Shown here in pieces: positions 36,433-44,821 of a stretch of DNA of 64,000 nucleotides. Under the pieces are notes generated by a model. That model was not told the origin of the DNA, searched no databases, and saw only the letters and a program-made list of their open reading frames with translations. The first letter of the stretch is position 1. Each line of letters starts with the position of its first letter. The translations under genes and the position numbers were made by a program. Where the stretch lies: the NCBI GenBank assembly GCA_021108215.1, contig JAIORK010000039.1:22112-86111 (forward strand), read 5' to 3'. The stretch is from a bacterium (GTDB lineage: Bacteria > Oederibacteriota > JAAXVQ01 > JAUVAV01).

Positions 36433-37728
36433 TCAGCGGCGCAGATAGCGCAGTTGTTCAATATACCGCGCAATCGTTTCCCGAGGTGCAACGGCCTGCA
36501 CATCTAAAAGCAAGCCAATTGCATCCGCATAGTTCTCCCGTTCAACCTCGATCCGGGCCTGCTTGGTCAGCGCTTCCACCCGGACCTGCGAAATCCTGCT
36601 TGCTCTGGCATACAGCGCCAGTGCCCGATCGAGTGACCGGCTCTCCGCATAAAGATCTCCCAGCGCCAGGATTGCCTTCCCGTTTAAAGGATCGCGCGCA
36701 ATAAGTTTTTGATACGCCCTGCGCGCAGCCTCTCCATGCCCGGATAATTGAAATCGCCTGGCAACCAGCCACTGCAATTGGTTCATCTGCCTTGACGTCA
36801 GTTGCCCGTTTTTTTCCAATCCACGGGCTTTTTCAATGAGCATGCCCGCTTCGCGAACTTCCTTCACCTGTAAAAGCCCTCCAATCGTACGGAGCAACCG
36901 CGTACTTGAAGGCGCTTCTGATGCAAACGCAAGTGAATAAGCCTGTACCGCATCTGTGTACTGGGCGCGATTCAAATATAAATCACCCAACGTTGCCAAT
37001 GCTTCCGGAGATGCCACCCCCAAACGACGGGCTGTTTCCAGGGCAACCACCGCACGTCCATACTGTTCCAAAGCCAATCGGGCATTGGCAAGATTTGCCC
37101 ACAACTCTCCCCGTCGGGGATAATCCTGCAAAATAGTTTCTAAAAGACGCGCCGCTTCATGAAACCGTTCCTGAATTAAAAGTACCTTGGCCAGACCCAA
37201 ATACGCATTAATGTCATCCGGCGCCGACAGCAATGCCTGGCGATAAGCGGATTCGGCTGCAACCGGCTTGTCATCCAGCAAATAGACATATCCCGTAAGT
37301 GTCATGATGGATGCTTGGTTTCGTCCGGTCAAAAGGATCTGACTAAGTTGTTCACGCGCAGCCGTGATTTTATCCTGTTGTAAAAGCACCCGTGTCAAAT
37401 TGGCGCGCGCCCGGTCAAACTGCGGCATTTTCCGTAATGCAGTACGGTAAGCCTTTTCCGCATCCCCGGTTTCCCCCATCTGAAACAAAACATTCCCCAG
37501 TGCAAAATCCAATGCCGGACTTGATTCCTTCTGCATGCTTTTGTCCAGCAATGTTTTCGCCAGACCGGGATTTTTACGGCTTAATCCTGAGACCTGCTCT
37601 AAAATACCGGCCTCTTCCTCGGTAACTTGCGGTTCCCGGCCATCGCTTACGTCCACACCCTGGGCGTAAGCGGTTGTTGCCAGCGCGACCAGCAACCCCA
37701 CCATGCATCCTCGCATCATCCCTCGCAT
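36433..37728 (-). CDS. Secreted TPR-repeat protein of the TonB operon
   Basis: The protein is 431 aa, starting at 37728 (MRGMMRGCMVGLLVALATTA, a signal peptide). The remainder is tandem tetratricopeptide repeats (about nine), for example ALGNVLFQMGETGDAEKAY, VYLLDDKPVAAESAYRQAL and ANARLALEQYGRAVVALET. A TPR protein commonly ends the DUF3450/TtpC-type TonB operon. It probably acts as a periplasmic scaffold, although its exact role there is unknown. It lies 22 bp after tonB and 12 bp before miaA. Confidence 0.88.
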   Translation of the reverse strand: MRGMMRGCMVGLLVALATTAYAQGVDVSDGREPQVTEEEAGILEQVSGLSRKNPGLAKTLLDKSMQKESSPALDFALGNVLFQMGETGDAEKAYRTALRKMPQFDRARANLTRVLLQQDKITAAREQLSQILLTGRNQASIMTLTGYVYLLDDKPVAAESAYRQALLSAPDDINAYLGLAKVLLIQERFHEAARLLETILQDYPRRGELWANLANARLALEQYGRAVVALETARRLGVASPEALATLGDLYLNRAQYTDAVQAYSLAFASEAPSSTRLLRTIGGLLQVKEVREAGMLIEKARGLEKNGQLTSRQMNQLQWLVARRFQLSGHGEAARRAYQKLIARDPLNGKAILALGDLYAESRSLDRALALYARASRISQVRVEALTKQARIEVERENYADAIGLLLDVQAVAPRETIARYIEQLRYLRR

Positions 37729-37750
37729 CTTATCGCCTCTTTTTTTAAAA

Positions 37751-38395
37751 TTATATCTCAAAATCTATGGGCACCAAAACCCGGGTCCGGACTTTTTTAC
37801 CATTGCGCTTCCCCGGCGTAAAACGCCATTTCGAAACAGCTTTTATTGCCGACGCCTCAAAAACTCCTGCCGGCTCAGCAGACGTGACCTTCACCGCTTC
37901 CACAGATCCGTCCGTGGTGACAATAATAGATACCATCACGCAGCCGTTTATTTTTTTCAACCGTGCTTGCGCCGGATAGAGCGGTTTAATTTTCCTGATG
38001 GGTTCCGGCGATTCATCCACCTCCGAAAGCTCAAACACCAACGATTCCCGTGTGAGTTGATCCCGCAGTCCGAATTGAAGACTAAAATCGCCAAATCCCG
38101 GATCAACCTGCAAGGCAGCTTGTATCATCATCGGATTTAATTTTCGCTGGTTTTCAAATAATTTCGGTTTGGGCCGGGCCTTTTTTCTTTTCACCTTGGG
38201 CAAAACGGGCGGCAGCGGCTTAAGAATTTCACGCGTCTCGATCTCCCGAAGCTGATACCGCTTCCCCTGCTTGTGAATCATTTCCGCGATCGGTAAAAGC
38301 ATAAAAATCCCAAAGGTTATCAGGATACTCAATCCCACCATGCGATAACACCAGCGTGTACCGGTATCAAGGGAAGACAACGCGGACCGGTTCAT
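37751..38395 (-). CDS. tonB: TonB-family energy transducer
   Basis: The protein is 214 aa, starting at 38395 (MNRSALSSLDTG) after GGAGCAGGA and overlapping exbD by four bases. It has one N-terminal membrane helix (~18-38, MVGLSILITFGIFMLLP), a short Lys/Pro/Arg spacer (ILKPLPPVLPKVKRKK) and a TonB C-terminal domain (~130-214: IKPLYPAQARLKKINGCVMV, DGSVEAVKVTSAEPAG, AVSKWRFTPGK). The short spacer fits TonB2-type proteins of this operon class. It carries proton-motive energy from ExbB/ExbD to outer-membrane receptors, none of which is in the window. Confidence 0.92.
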   Translation of the reverse strand: MNRSALSSLDTGTRWCYRMVGLSILITFGIFMLLPIAEMIHKQGKRYQLREIETREILKPLPPVLPKVKRKKARPKPKLFENQRKLNPMMIQAALQVDPGFGDFSLQFGLRDQLTRESLVFELSEVDESPEPIRKIKPLYPAQARLKKINGCVMVSIIVTTDGSVEAVKVTSAEPAGVFEASAIKAVSKWRFTPGKRNGKKVRTRVLVPIDFEI

Positions 38396-38793
38396 TCCTG
38401 CTCCGTGGCGACACTGACCTGTTTGGCACCTGCCAGCTTGCATTCATCAATCACATTTACCAATGTTCCGCTCTGAGACGCCTTGTCAACCATGATAATC
38501 ACAGGCCGATCCTGGGCTCGAAGCAACCCTGTTACCAAACCGCGCAGATTATTCAAACTGACTTCCCGGCCACTATACATAATCCGGCCTTTTTCCGTAA
38601 CCCCGATCATAATACTTTGCTTTTCCAGCGATTGTGCACTGGCTGCCTTGGGTTTTTGAATTTCAACCCCGACTTCCTGAACAAATGCCGTTGTGACAAT
38701 AAAAAATATCAAAAGCAAAAACATCATGTCAATCAAGGGAGAAATGTTCACCTCGACCGATTCGGAATCAATCCCGTAGCGCCCTCTTTTCAT
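38392..38793 (-). CDS. exbD: ExbD/TolR-family proton-channel subunit
   Basis: The protein is 133 aa, with a membrane helix containing the essential Asp (NISPLIDMMFLLLIFFIVTT) and a periplasmic ExbD domain (IMIGVTEKGRIMYSG, RPVIIMVDKASQSGTLV). It starts at 38793, overlapping exbB by four bases, and overlaps tonB at its end. With ExbB it forms the proton channel that powers TonB. Confidence 0.94.
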   Translation of the reverse strand: MKRGRYGIDSESVEVNISPLIDMMFLLLIFFIVTTAFVQEVGVEIQKPKAASAQSLEKQSIMIGVTEKGRIMYSGREVSLNNLRGLVTGLLRAQDRPVIIMVDKASQSGTLVNVIDECKLAGAKQVSVATEQE

Positions 38794-39422
38794 GGCCTGT
38801 CTCCGCGCAAGGCAAATGCCAAGTGATTTTTTAATCCCGCAAATTTCACGTCAACTTGTCTGAGTTTTTTCTTAATCGCGGCTATTCCAAATATTCCCGG
38901 GATTGCGATGATCAAACCGAATTGGGTGGTAATCAATCCCTGACTGATGCCGGATGCCATAATTTCCGTCGTGTTCCCGGTCTGGTCCGAAATCGCTTGA
39001 AAAGTCTCAACCATCCCAAAAATCGTGCCCAACAGTCCCAACAATGGCGCCGAAGTCACCAGGGCGCCCAGAACAATCAACTTCCCTTCATAGGGTGACA
39101 TCATCCGGCTGCGGACCTCATCTACGATTTCAAATAAATCAGCCTGTTGCCGTACTTTCTGCAAAACATAGACCACTGCCTGACTCCAGATACCGGAATT
39201 TTCCAGAAGCTCTGCTTGCAAACCAGCCCATTTTTTTTTATCACTCAAACGGTTCTCCAGACCAAGTTCCTCACTGCCGGCCGGCAAATCCAGTTGGCCC
39301 AGCTGCCGGGTCATCTCCAGGAGATAATACCAGATAAACAGACAGACTCCGGCAATCGGCACCAACAGCCAACCGCCCTTTTGCCAATACTGAAATCCGG
39401 CTTGCAATGTTTCCACAGACAT
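38790..39422 (-). CDS. exbB: ExbB/TolQ-family proton-channel subunit
   Basis: The protein is 210 aa with three membrane helices: WLLVPIAGVCLFIWYYLLE near the start, and IVLGALVTSAPLLGLLGTIFG and GLIITQFGLIIAIPGIFG-type helices in the second half (the residues read GLITTQFGLIIAIPGIFG). The motif LLGTIFGMVETF is diagnostic. AACAGGAGA lies just before the ATG at 39422. This is the short ExbB paired with ExbD; a longer ExbB with a periplasmic coiled coil lies upstream. The 262-bp gap between them holds a 140-bp inverted-repeat element. Confidence 0.93.
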   Translation of the reverse strand: MSVETLQAGFQYWQKGGWLLVPIAGVCLFIWYYLLEMTRQLGQLDLPAGSEELGLENRLSDKKKWAGLQAELLENSGIWSQAVVYVLQKVRQQADLFEIVDEVRSRMMSPYEGKLIVLGALVTSAPLLGLLGTIFGMVETFQAISDQTGNTTEIMASGISQGLITTQFGLIIAIPGIFGIAAIKKKLRQVDVKFAGLKNHLAFALRGDRP

Positions 39423-39497
39423 TCTCCTGTTTTCCGGATATTACACTTTCGATGACATTAATCACCGCATCACAAAATCTGAATAACACGGTCACAT

Positions 39498-39637
39498 GAC
39501 CATGAGCAATTTATTTTTCCGCAGTGCGTCTTGTTTGAGTTTCCGAAAGGAAACGCCCTGCATCCGCTGGACGTCCATATTTAATAACAACATGTTATCC
39601 GAGTTACGCAACAAGAAAAAATAGATTGCTCATGGTC
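39498..39637. mobile_element. 140-bp element with ~23-bp terminal inverted repeats (MITE-like)
   Basis: The left end GACCATGAGCAATTTATTTT and the right end (its complement reads GACCATGAGCAATCTATTTT) form inverted repeats, perfect over the outer 13 bp. The interior has a small hairpin (GTTTCC-gaaa-GGAAAC) and no ORF. It sits between the long exbB and short exbB genes, splitting an otherwise overlapping operon. No target-site duplication is obvious. Confidence 0.6.
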
Positions 39638-39684
39638 GAAAAGCACGCGTCATGCAACTCACAATAAATCTGAACTCAATTTTT

Positions 39685-41058
39685 TCAACCCTTTTTACCC
39701 ACTCCGTTGATAAAAGTCAGGGTGGTTTGCTCCAGAATATGGATCACCCGTTTGACGCGCCGCGAAAGAAATGCGTGAATTAAAAGTGTCGGAATCGCCA
39801 CAATCAAACCATACTCAGTTGTGATCAATGCCTCGCTAATGCCGCCGGATAAAATATTCACTTTGCCGGTCCCGAAAACAGCCACCAAATCAAAAGTATG
39901 CACCATTCCCGTCACAGTCCCCAACAACCCCAACAAAGGCGCCACCGCAGCAGCAACCGCCAAAAACGAAAGATGCTTTTCTAAAAACGGTATTTGACCA
40001 AGTGTTTTCTCATGCATAATTTCCTCCAGCTGCTCCCGGGGTGCTTGCGCATGTTCAACACCTTCTGCAAGTACCGGTCCCAGCGGGTTTCCCAGGGTCA
40101 AAGCCTGCTTGCGGGCAGCAGCGATTTTTTTCTTATGCACCAATGCCAGCACGTCTGCCAACACGCCCCCGGAATCAAGCCGGAGTTTTTGCAAACTCAT
40201 AAATTTCCAAATTGCCGTCAGCACACAAAACACACCCAACAACAAAATAGGAATCATAACAATCCCGCCGCTGCGAACCGTTTCCCACCAGGTTTTTTTC
40301 TGACGCTCAATTTTAACCGCTTCGCCTGCGGTCACATCAATCGGGATCAGGGCTTCCTTGCCTGCAATAATTTCGCCAACAGCGCCGGCCGCTATTTTCT
40401 TGGTCAACCCGGGATAGCGGGATTCCAGGCGCGCACCCACCAAACCCGCAGTTTGACGGTCCTGGCTGAGAAAGAGTTGTACGGCCCCCAGATGGACAAA
40501 TGTGCCGTTTTGCAGGGCCCCGCCTGCATCCACAGCTTTCCCGGAAAAAATTTTCCCGCCCAAGTTTTCCAGATTATGTTTTTCCACAAACGCCAGCAAA
40601 TCCCCGGTGTTTCCCAATATCCCCGCCGAGCCGCTCTGACCAAAATCAGCCTCCAGCCCTGCCAACACCGCCGCAGCATCCTGCGCTTCCGGAGCATGCA
40701 TGCGCGACCCCATCTCCCGCCGGAATTCATTGAGCATGGCGGCACAAAAATCCGCCTCACGCTTCAAATAATCCACATCTTCATTCAATTGACGAAAGCC
40801 CGTCTCTTTTTGCCAGGCCAGCGCCTTTAATTGATCCGCTTTTTTCCGTAAAGGCATGATCTTTTTTTCCAAGGCTGTAATGTCTTTGCCAAATTTAATT
40901 TTTTCTTTGATGTGCTTGTCGCGCAGTTGGGTCAAGGTTTCAACCGCTTGATCGATATCCTGTTTTGTCTGGAGCATTGTCCGGCGCACTGTTGTTTCGG
41001 CGGATACCAATGTTGCCAGCATGCAACTCACAAACAGTATTATCACTATTTTTTTCAT
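39685..41058 (-). CDS. Long ExbB-like protein with periplasmic coiled coil (TtpC type)
   Basis: The protein is 457 aa. A signal-like start (IVIILFVSCMLATLVSA) precedes a periplasmic coiled-coil region (~25-135, TKQDIDQAVETLTQLRDKH) and a mixed region to ~250. A MotA/TolQ/ExbB core then has three helices (~265-440: GGIVMIPILLLGVFCVLTAIW, LLGLLGTVTGMVHTFDLV, ALITTEYGLIVAIPTLLIH). This matches TtpC of Vibrio TonB2 systems, which is needed in addition to ExbB2/ExbD2/TonB2. It overlaps the DUF3450 gene by four bases. Confidence 0.92.
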   Translation of the reverse strand: MKKIVIILFVSCMLATLVSAETTVRRTMLQTKQDIDQAVETLTQLRDKHIKEKIKFGKDITALEKKIMPLRKKADQLKALAWQKETGFRQLNEDVDYLKREADFCAAMLNEFRREMGSRMHAPEAQDAAAVLAGLEADFGQSGSAGILGNTGDLLAFVEKHNLENLGGKIFSGKAVDAGGALQNGTFVHLGAVQLFLSQDRQTAGLVGARLESRYPGLTKKIAAGAVGEIIAGKEALIPIDVTAGEAVKIERQKKTWWETVRSGGIVMIPILLLGVFCVLTAIWKFMSLQKLRLDSGGVLADVLALVHKKKIAAARKQALTLGNPLGPVLAEGVEHAQAPREQLEEIMHEKTLGQIPFLEKHLSFLAVAAAVAPLLGLLGTVTGMVHTFDLVAVFGTGKVNILSGGISEALITTEYGLIVAIPTLLIHAFLSRRVKRVIHILEQTTLTFINGVGKKG

Positions 41059-41840
41059 CGGCTGTCTCCTGAAACCGCCATCGGCAACGCGATAAAATCA
41101 GCAATTTTTTGATGCGAGTAATAATCAAATGCCTGACGTATGGCAGGCGTGAGGTTGGGTCGCCATTCCCATTCCCAACCGGTCAGTCCGGGGGTTGCAA
41201 CCCCCGCAGTCATCCCATCACGCGAAAGACAAAACCCCCGCGCCAGACCAACATACATGACCTCAACCTCTATTTCTCTGCCCGAGGCGGTTTGCAAAAT
41301 TTCTTTTCCGGATTGAATAGTATTTTGATAAATTTCGATTTGAGCATAAAGTGCCAAAATAGTCTGAAGCCGCCGGGAAAAAGATTTATCCAACTGGGAA
41401 ACTATCTTTTGGAAATGCTTTTCCAGAGGACGCCGCAATGCCGGCGGCAGCCGTTTCTCCCACTGCAGTAAATTTTTCTCTGCAAACTGAATCGTCGGCA
41501 AAAGCGCGGTCAGGGCATCTGCCAGCTTTTGTTTGCGGGCCAGCAAACCCGCCTGCAGTGTGGACTGGCCCCGTGTGCTTTTAGCAAGCGCTGCAATTTC
41601 CGCTTCCAGTATTTTTTTTTCCTTTTGCAGCAACACCTTCTCGCTCTTTAACTGCTCGTATTCCCCTTCCCAGGACGTCGTTTCCAAAGCGATCTGATGC
41701 CGCAATTCAACCCACTGTTCAACCAGCCTTCCCAAGCTGTCCATATCCGGGACAGCTTCGCGCTGTTCTCCCTGACAAATTCCAGGCAATAAAAACGCAA
41801 AAATAAGTGCGCCACCGGCAATACTTGCTTTCCAAAACAT
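41055..41840 (-). CDS. DUF3450-family periplasmic coiled-coil protein
   Basis: The protein is 261 aa, starting at 41840 (MFWKASIAGGALIFAFLLPG, a signal peptide) after AAGGGAATTGATAGC. Residues ~30-110 form a long coiled coil (LVEQWVELRHQIALE, LQKEKKILEAEIAALAKS). Then come RLQTILALYAQIEIYQ and the conserved end (VEVMYVGLARGFCLSRDG, WRPNLTPAIRQAFDYY). It is the first gene of the six-gene TonB operon, the usual place for DUF3450. It is thought to assist the TtpC-type complex. Confidence 0.9.
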   Translation of the reverse strand: MFWKASIAGGALIFAFLLPGICQGEQREAVPDMDSLGRLVEQWVELRHQIALETTSWEGEYEQLKSEKVLLQKEKKILEAEIAALAKSTRGQSTLQAGLLARKQKLADALTALLPTIQFAEKNLLQWEKRLPPALRRPLEKHFQKIVSQLDKSFSRRLQTILALYAQIEIYQNTIQSGKEILQTASGREIEVEVMYVGLARGFCLSRDGMTAGVATPGLTGWEWEWRPNLTPAIRQAFDYYSHQKIADFIALPMAVSGDSR

Positions 41841-42222
41841 GCTATCAATTCCCTTCGGTGATACTAAATTTAAATTACTGCGACACACTAAAAACACTAT
41901 TGGCCTAATTCACAAAACATCCTGTTGCCAAGCCGATCAAAATATTTAAAAGCATTCAATTCTCAAATGCGGACATTTTACAGGATTCATCCTGTTTTCA
42001 CAATCAAATCCAACCCGATTCTTGCGATTCCCGGCGTACTGCCTTCCGCAGTAAGGGCAACGCCCTCTCAAAAAAATTTACGTCACAATTTGAAAAACAA
42101 AAAATCAGAAAACAGCTTATTCGGTTGTATCAGAATGTGTATTAGGAATATACTGCCAGGAAAGAACAGATAAAAATCCACAGGCTGCAAAGCGTCCCAA
42201 GAATCGATATTTATTCCAGTCG

Positions 42223-42266
42223 GGGCTTACCCGGCACCCGGCATTCGCCGGGTGCCGGGTAAGCCC
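42223..42266. repeat. 44-bp GC-rich hairpin repeat
   Basis: Perfect 20-bp arms (GGGCTTACCCGGCACCCGGC and its complement) flank the loop ATTC. The core CCGGCATTCGCCGG or part of it recurs at 46907-46920 and, truncated, near 44648-44667. No U-run follows on either strand, so it looks like a REP-type repeat, not a terminator. Confidence 0.8.
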
Positions 42267-42344
42267 GTAAATTTTTATTTTAGCGGCCGGCAGTTCATTG
42301 TAGGCTGTTATTTCCGTATCCCCGCAAATTATCAGAAGACCCCT

Positions 42345-42605
42345 TTTGCAGCATAGAAGTGAAACAATGCGCACAGGCCGCAACCGACAGTAGGGAATGG
42401 TCGCGACCATTCCCTACTCAAACGATTGATCGCGTGAGCTGCCAAAGGACAAAGTATGGAATGGGGATGAAAATAGACACTAAAAAAGTGGTCAACGAGG
42501 ACAGGGTATCATCGTATCATCCGAATCCCGGCAGCGTACTTGCTCAATCGTTTGACCGGTCTTCATCAGAAAATAAATTTTAATTTGACTTTTTCAGGAT
42601 CGACT
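42345..42605 (+). repeat. Dispersed element, copy B (with ~110-bp insertion)
   Basis: It begins TTTTGCAGCATAGAAGTGAA and ends TTTAATTTGACTTTTTCAGG, then ATCGACTA, matching copies at 29941-30098 and 51369-51501. The 28-bp GTAGGGAATGGTCG palindrome is at 42390-42417. About 110 bp of unrelated sequence separates the palindrome from the right half, between CAAACGATTGATC and CAATCGTTTGACC. Confidence 0.8.
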
Positions 42606-42638
42606 ATATAATCATTCATCTCGTCTCCACACATGACC

Positions 42639-42666
42639 GCCCATTGTGTTCGCGCCGGCACGATAA
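42639..42666. repeat. 28-bp exact repeat, copy 1
   Basis: The sequence GCCCATTGTGTTCGCG-CCGGCACGATAA is identical at 44735-44762. Both copies lie in intergenic DNA just downstream of a PilZ or signalling gene cluster boundary, in the same orientation. Confidence 0.8.
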
Positions 42667-42681
42667 ACTTGCAAAATACAG

Positions 42682-43122
42682 TCAGCGATTAATCATATTA
42701 GGTTCCGGCATGCGATAATCCTGTAAAAATTGATTAATGTATTCCTGATCATCTAAAGATACATCTAAAAATTCCAGACCAAGAATAAAACATTTATTTT
42801 CCGCCACAGTACACCATACCACCCGTGACAAAATAGTGACCTTCCTGCAGTGTTCTTCCGGACAACTTTTCAGAATACTCATCCGGCTTCTTTGCTCCAT
42901 CGCGGGAACGAACAATTGCACAGTCACGGTTTCATGGGTGAACATTTCCTGTGCACTGCGCAAAGACATGCCGGTTGCGCTCATGTCCATCGAAACACTT
43001 TTTTTCACTTTTTCAGAATCCTGTTTTTCCAGCGTCTGGTAACAAACCTGGAGTTTCATCGGCAGTCGCGGATGTTGACGCCTCTCGACAAATGTATCCC
43101 CTCTAAAAACTTCACTTCCCAT
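42682..43122 (-). CDS. PilZ-domain c-di-GMP receptor protein
   Basis: The protein is 146 aa, starting at 43122 (MGSEVFRGDTF) after TTGGGAGGAAATC. It is a single PilZ domain with both c-di-GMP motifs: RRQHPR (RxxxR) and DMSATG (DxSxxG). A beta-barrel follows (VTVQLFVPAM, ILSRVVWCTVAENKCF, LGLEFLDVSLDDQEYI). It probably links c-di-GMP to motility, surface behaviour or gene control. A second PilZ protein lies at 44822-45229, and HDOD and CheD-like genes lie between them. Confidence 0.9.
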   Translation of the reverse strand: MGSEVFRGDTFVERRQHPRLPMKLQVCYQTLEKQDSEKVKKSVSMDMSATGMSLRSAQEMFTHETVTVQLFVPAMEQRSRMSILKSCPEEHCRKVTILSRVVWCTVAENKCFILGLEFLDVSLDDQEYINQFLQDYRMPEPNMINR

Positions 43123-43223
43123 GATTTCCTCCCAAATTGTCTTCACTTATGTACCTGCACACCTGCGGTTGCGCATTTTTCCAACCCTGACAGTCCCCAC
43201 GCCATGCCGACTGCTTTTTCACA

Positions 43224-44066
43224 TCAGCTTTTTTCCCAATGCTCTATGGTTTCTTCCAGTTTTTCATTGACCAGTGCACAGAGTGTCTGAATTTTTTCAC
43301 TGGTCAAACCCAGTCGCTCTGCCGCAGAAGAGCTGACCACCATATTCATCTGCTCAATTCCCAATCCTTTTCCGAGCATTTTGGCAACCGCATTGGCAAT
43401 ATGCACCGCATCCAACATCAACTCAGGTTCCGGGTCCGGGTCATGGTGTTCACCAATCGCCCGCACGAGTTTCTCAGGAATTTTCCATTCCCGCGCAATC
43501 GCCGCCCCGACAATTGCGTGATCTGTTCCGGTAATCTCTTTTTCCGCCTCGATATAAGTAAGCCCCTCTTCCATTCTCCGTACAATCGCCTCTTTTAAAT
43601 TTTCCATACCCAGGTGTCTGCCAAGGATTAATTTCCCAAAATCATGCATCATTGCGGCGGTGAACGCTGCCGAAGGAATCGTTACCGAGGTTACTTTGGG
43701 GATGGTTTCCGCCGCCAATGCCGCTGCGACACTATGCTCCCAAAGCTCATTTTCCGCCAATTGATATCCCGAGTTATTTTTTTTCATGGGTTGCATCAAA
43801 TGATAACCAATCGCCAATTTCAGAATATTTTCCGAACCCAGGCGTATGACCGCATTGCGCACCTCATCAATGGGTGTGCGCGACTGGCTCCAGGCCGAAT
43901 TGGCCCACCGCAAAACATTGGCGGTCAAGGCCGGATCAAATTTTATGACACCCACAAAATCACCGGTGCTCGAATCCGGATCGGAAACAATCCCCGCAAG
44001 CCGCACCACGGATAATGGCAAAGGAGACAAATTTTTTATTTCCGAAAGCTTGATCGGTCCCAGCAT
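43224..44066 (-). CDS. HDOD-domain signalling protein
   Basis: The protein is 280 aa, starting at 44066 (MLGPIKLSEIKNL) after AAAGAGGTTATC. HDOD pattern: LPLSVVRLAGIVSDPDSST, VIKFDPALTANVLRWANSA, VRNAVIRLGSENILKLAIGY, LWEHSVAAALAAE, AAMMHDFGKLILG and AIVGAAIAREWKIPEKLVRAIGEHHDPDP. Some HD-phosphodiesterase-like residues remain (MMHDFGK, EHHDP). HDOD proteins act in signalling, often without known enzymatic activity. It begins 10 bp after the CheD-like gene, so the two are co-transcribed. Confidence 0.9.
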   Translation of the reverse strand: MLGPIKLSEIKNLSPLPLSVVRLAGIVSDPDSSTGDFVGVIKFDPALTANVLRWANSAWSQSRTPIDEVRNAVIRLGSENILKLAIGYHLMQPMKKNNSGYQLAENELWEHSVAAALAAETIPKVTSVTIPSAAFTAAMMHDFGKLILGRHLGMENLKEAIVRRMEEGLTYIEAEKEITGTDHAIVGAAIAREWKIPEKLVRAIGEHHDPDPEPELMLDAVHIANAVAKMLGKGLGIEQMNMVVSSSAAERLGLTSEKIQTLCALVNEKLEETIEHWEKS

Positions 44067-44076
44067 GATAACCTCT

Positions 44077-44538
44077 TTAGTTTTCACTTACCCGGCTTTG
44101 TCCGGATCCAACATCAAGATAAATGGCGCGCGATCGATTCCCGCCTACAATGTGCTGCTGAATGAAAATTCCGTTTGTGTGCAGAATTTCAGAAACGCTT
44201 CGGATATTTTCCCTGCCAACAGAAAAAACTATCTTCCCCGTCGGGATCAAATCCGCCCCACCTGCAATACAGGCCTTGAGATGAATACGGTTTGCCCCTT
44301 GTTCCAGAAATGCTTGAATAAACAGCGGAATACCTGTGTTGGCGAACATCAGTGGTTTCTTCTGTGCCATCCCGGGATAAACACTTGAATTTGGCAACAT
44401 CATATAGTACAGGCCGCTGATTTTCGAAATCGGATCGTGGACTGCCAGACCTACGCCTGTTCCGACATCGCGTGCAACCAATGTGTCGGTTAAATTTTTT
44501 GATAGCTTCATATTTGAGAGAGAAACAGTAACATGCAT
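44077..44538 (-). CDS. CheD-like protein lacking the deamidase catalytic residues
   Basis: The protein is 153 aa, the size of CheD, which deamidates glutamines in chemoreceptors. The fold motifs are present: GLAVHDP, MMLPNS, FANTGIPLFIQAFLEQG, LKACIAGGADLI, VGRENIRSVSEILH. The active-site segment LGSCVAV is instead VGTGVGLAV, so the nucleophilic Cys is Gly, and the catalytic His before MLP is Tyr (LYYMMLP). No Cys is available nearby. Deamidase activity is therefore unlikely; it may be a binding protein, for example for a CheC-like partner. No other che gene is in the window. Confidence 0.82.
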   Translation of the reverse strand: MHVTVSLSNMKLSKNLTDTLVARDVGTGVGLAVHDPISKISGLYYMMLPNSSVYPGMAQKKPLMFANTGIPLFIQAFLEQGANRIHLKACIAGGADLIPTGKIVFSVGRENIRSVSEILHTNGIFIQQHIVGGNRSRAIYLDVGSGQSRVSEN

Positions 44539-44734
44539 TGTTTCAGGGTCCTTTATAAAAAAATAGATTCGTCTCTATTCAGTATCGACCTGAACTCGAT
44601 TTTCATAAGTGGAATCACAGCTAAGTGAGTGGGATTTTTCATAAAACCCGGCACCCGGCATTCGCCCCCGCATACGCGGGGCAAGCTGGGCAAGTCCGCC
44701 GGGCAAGTACGCCGGATAAGTACGCCGGCAGGCT

Positions 44735-44762
44735 GCCCATTGTGTTCGCGCCGGCACGATAA
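44735..44762. repeat. 28-bp exact repeat, copy 2, beside GC-rich degenerate repeats
   Basis: Identical to 42639-42666. Immediately left, 44648-44730 holds degenerate CCGGCATTCGCC, GCCGGGCAAGTAC and GCCGGATAAGTAC units related to the hairpin at 42223. The whole 283-bp gap between the CheD-like and PilZ genes is otherwise featureless. Confidence 0.75.
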
Positions 44763-44821
44763 TTTCAAAAAATCCGGCAACACTGGGGCAGATATTCTAC
44801 AAAAACAACGGATTTATGTGA

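Larger units (their letters stand above)
41841..42681. other. 841-bp intergenic region made mostly of repeats
   Basis: No convincing gene is present. It must hold the promoter of the DUF3450/TonB operon near 41850-41950. It also holds a GC-rich hairpin (42223-42266), a dispersed element with nested palindrome (42345-42605) and a 28-bp sequence repeated at 44735 (42639-42666). The plus-strand ORFs here lack ribosome-binding sites and consist of repeat sequence. Confidence 0.7.

Noticed and set aside
39271..39495. Small minus-strand ORF upstream of exbB
   Set aside because: It overlaps the exbB start in another frame and has no family pattern or ribosome site.
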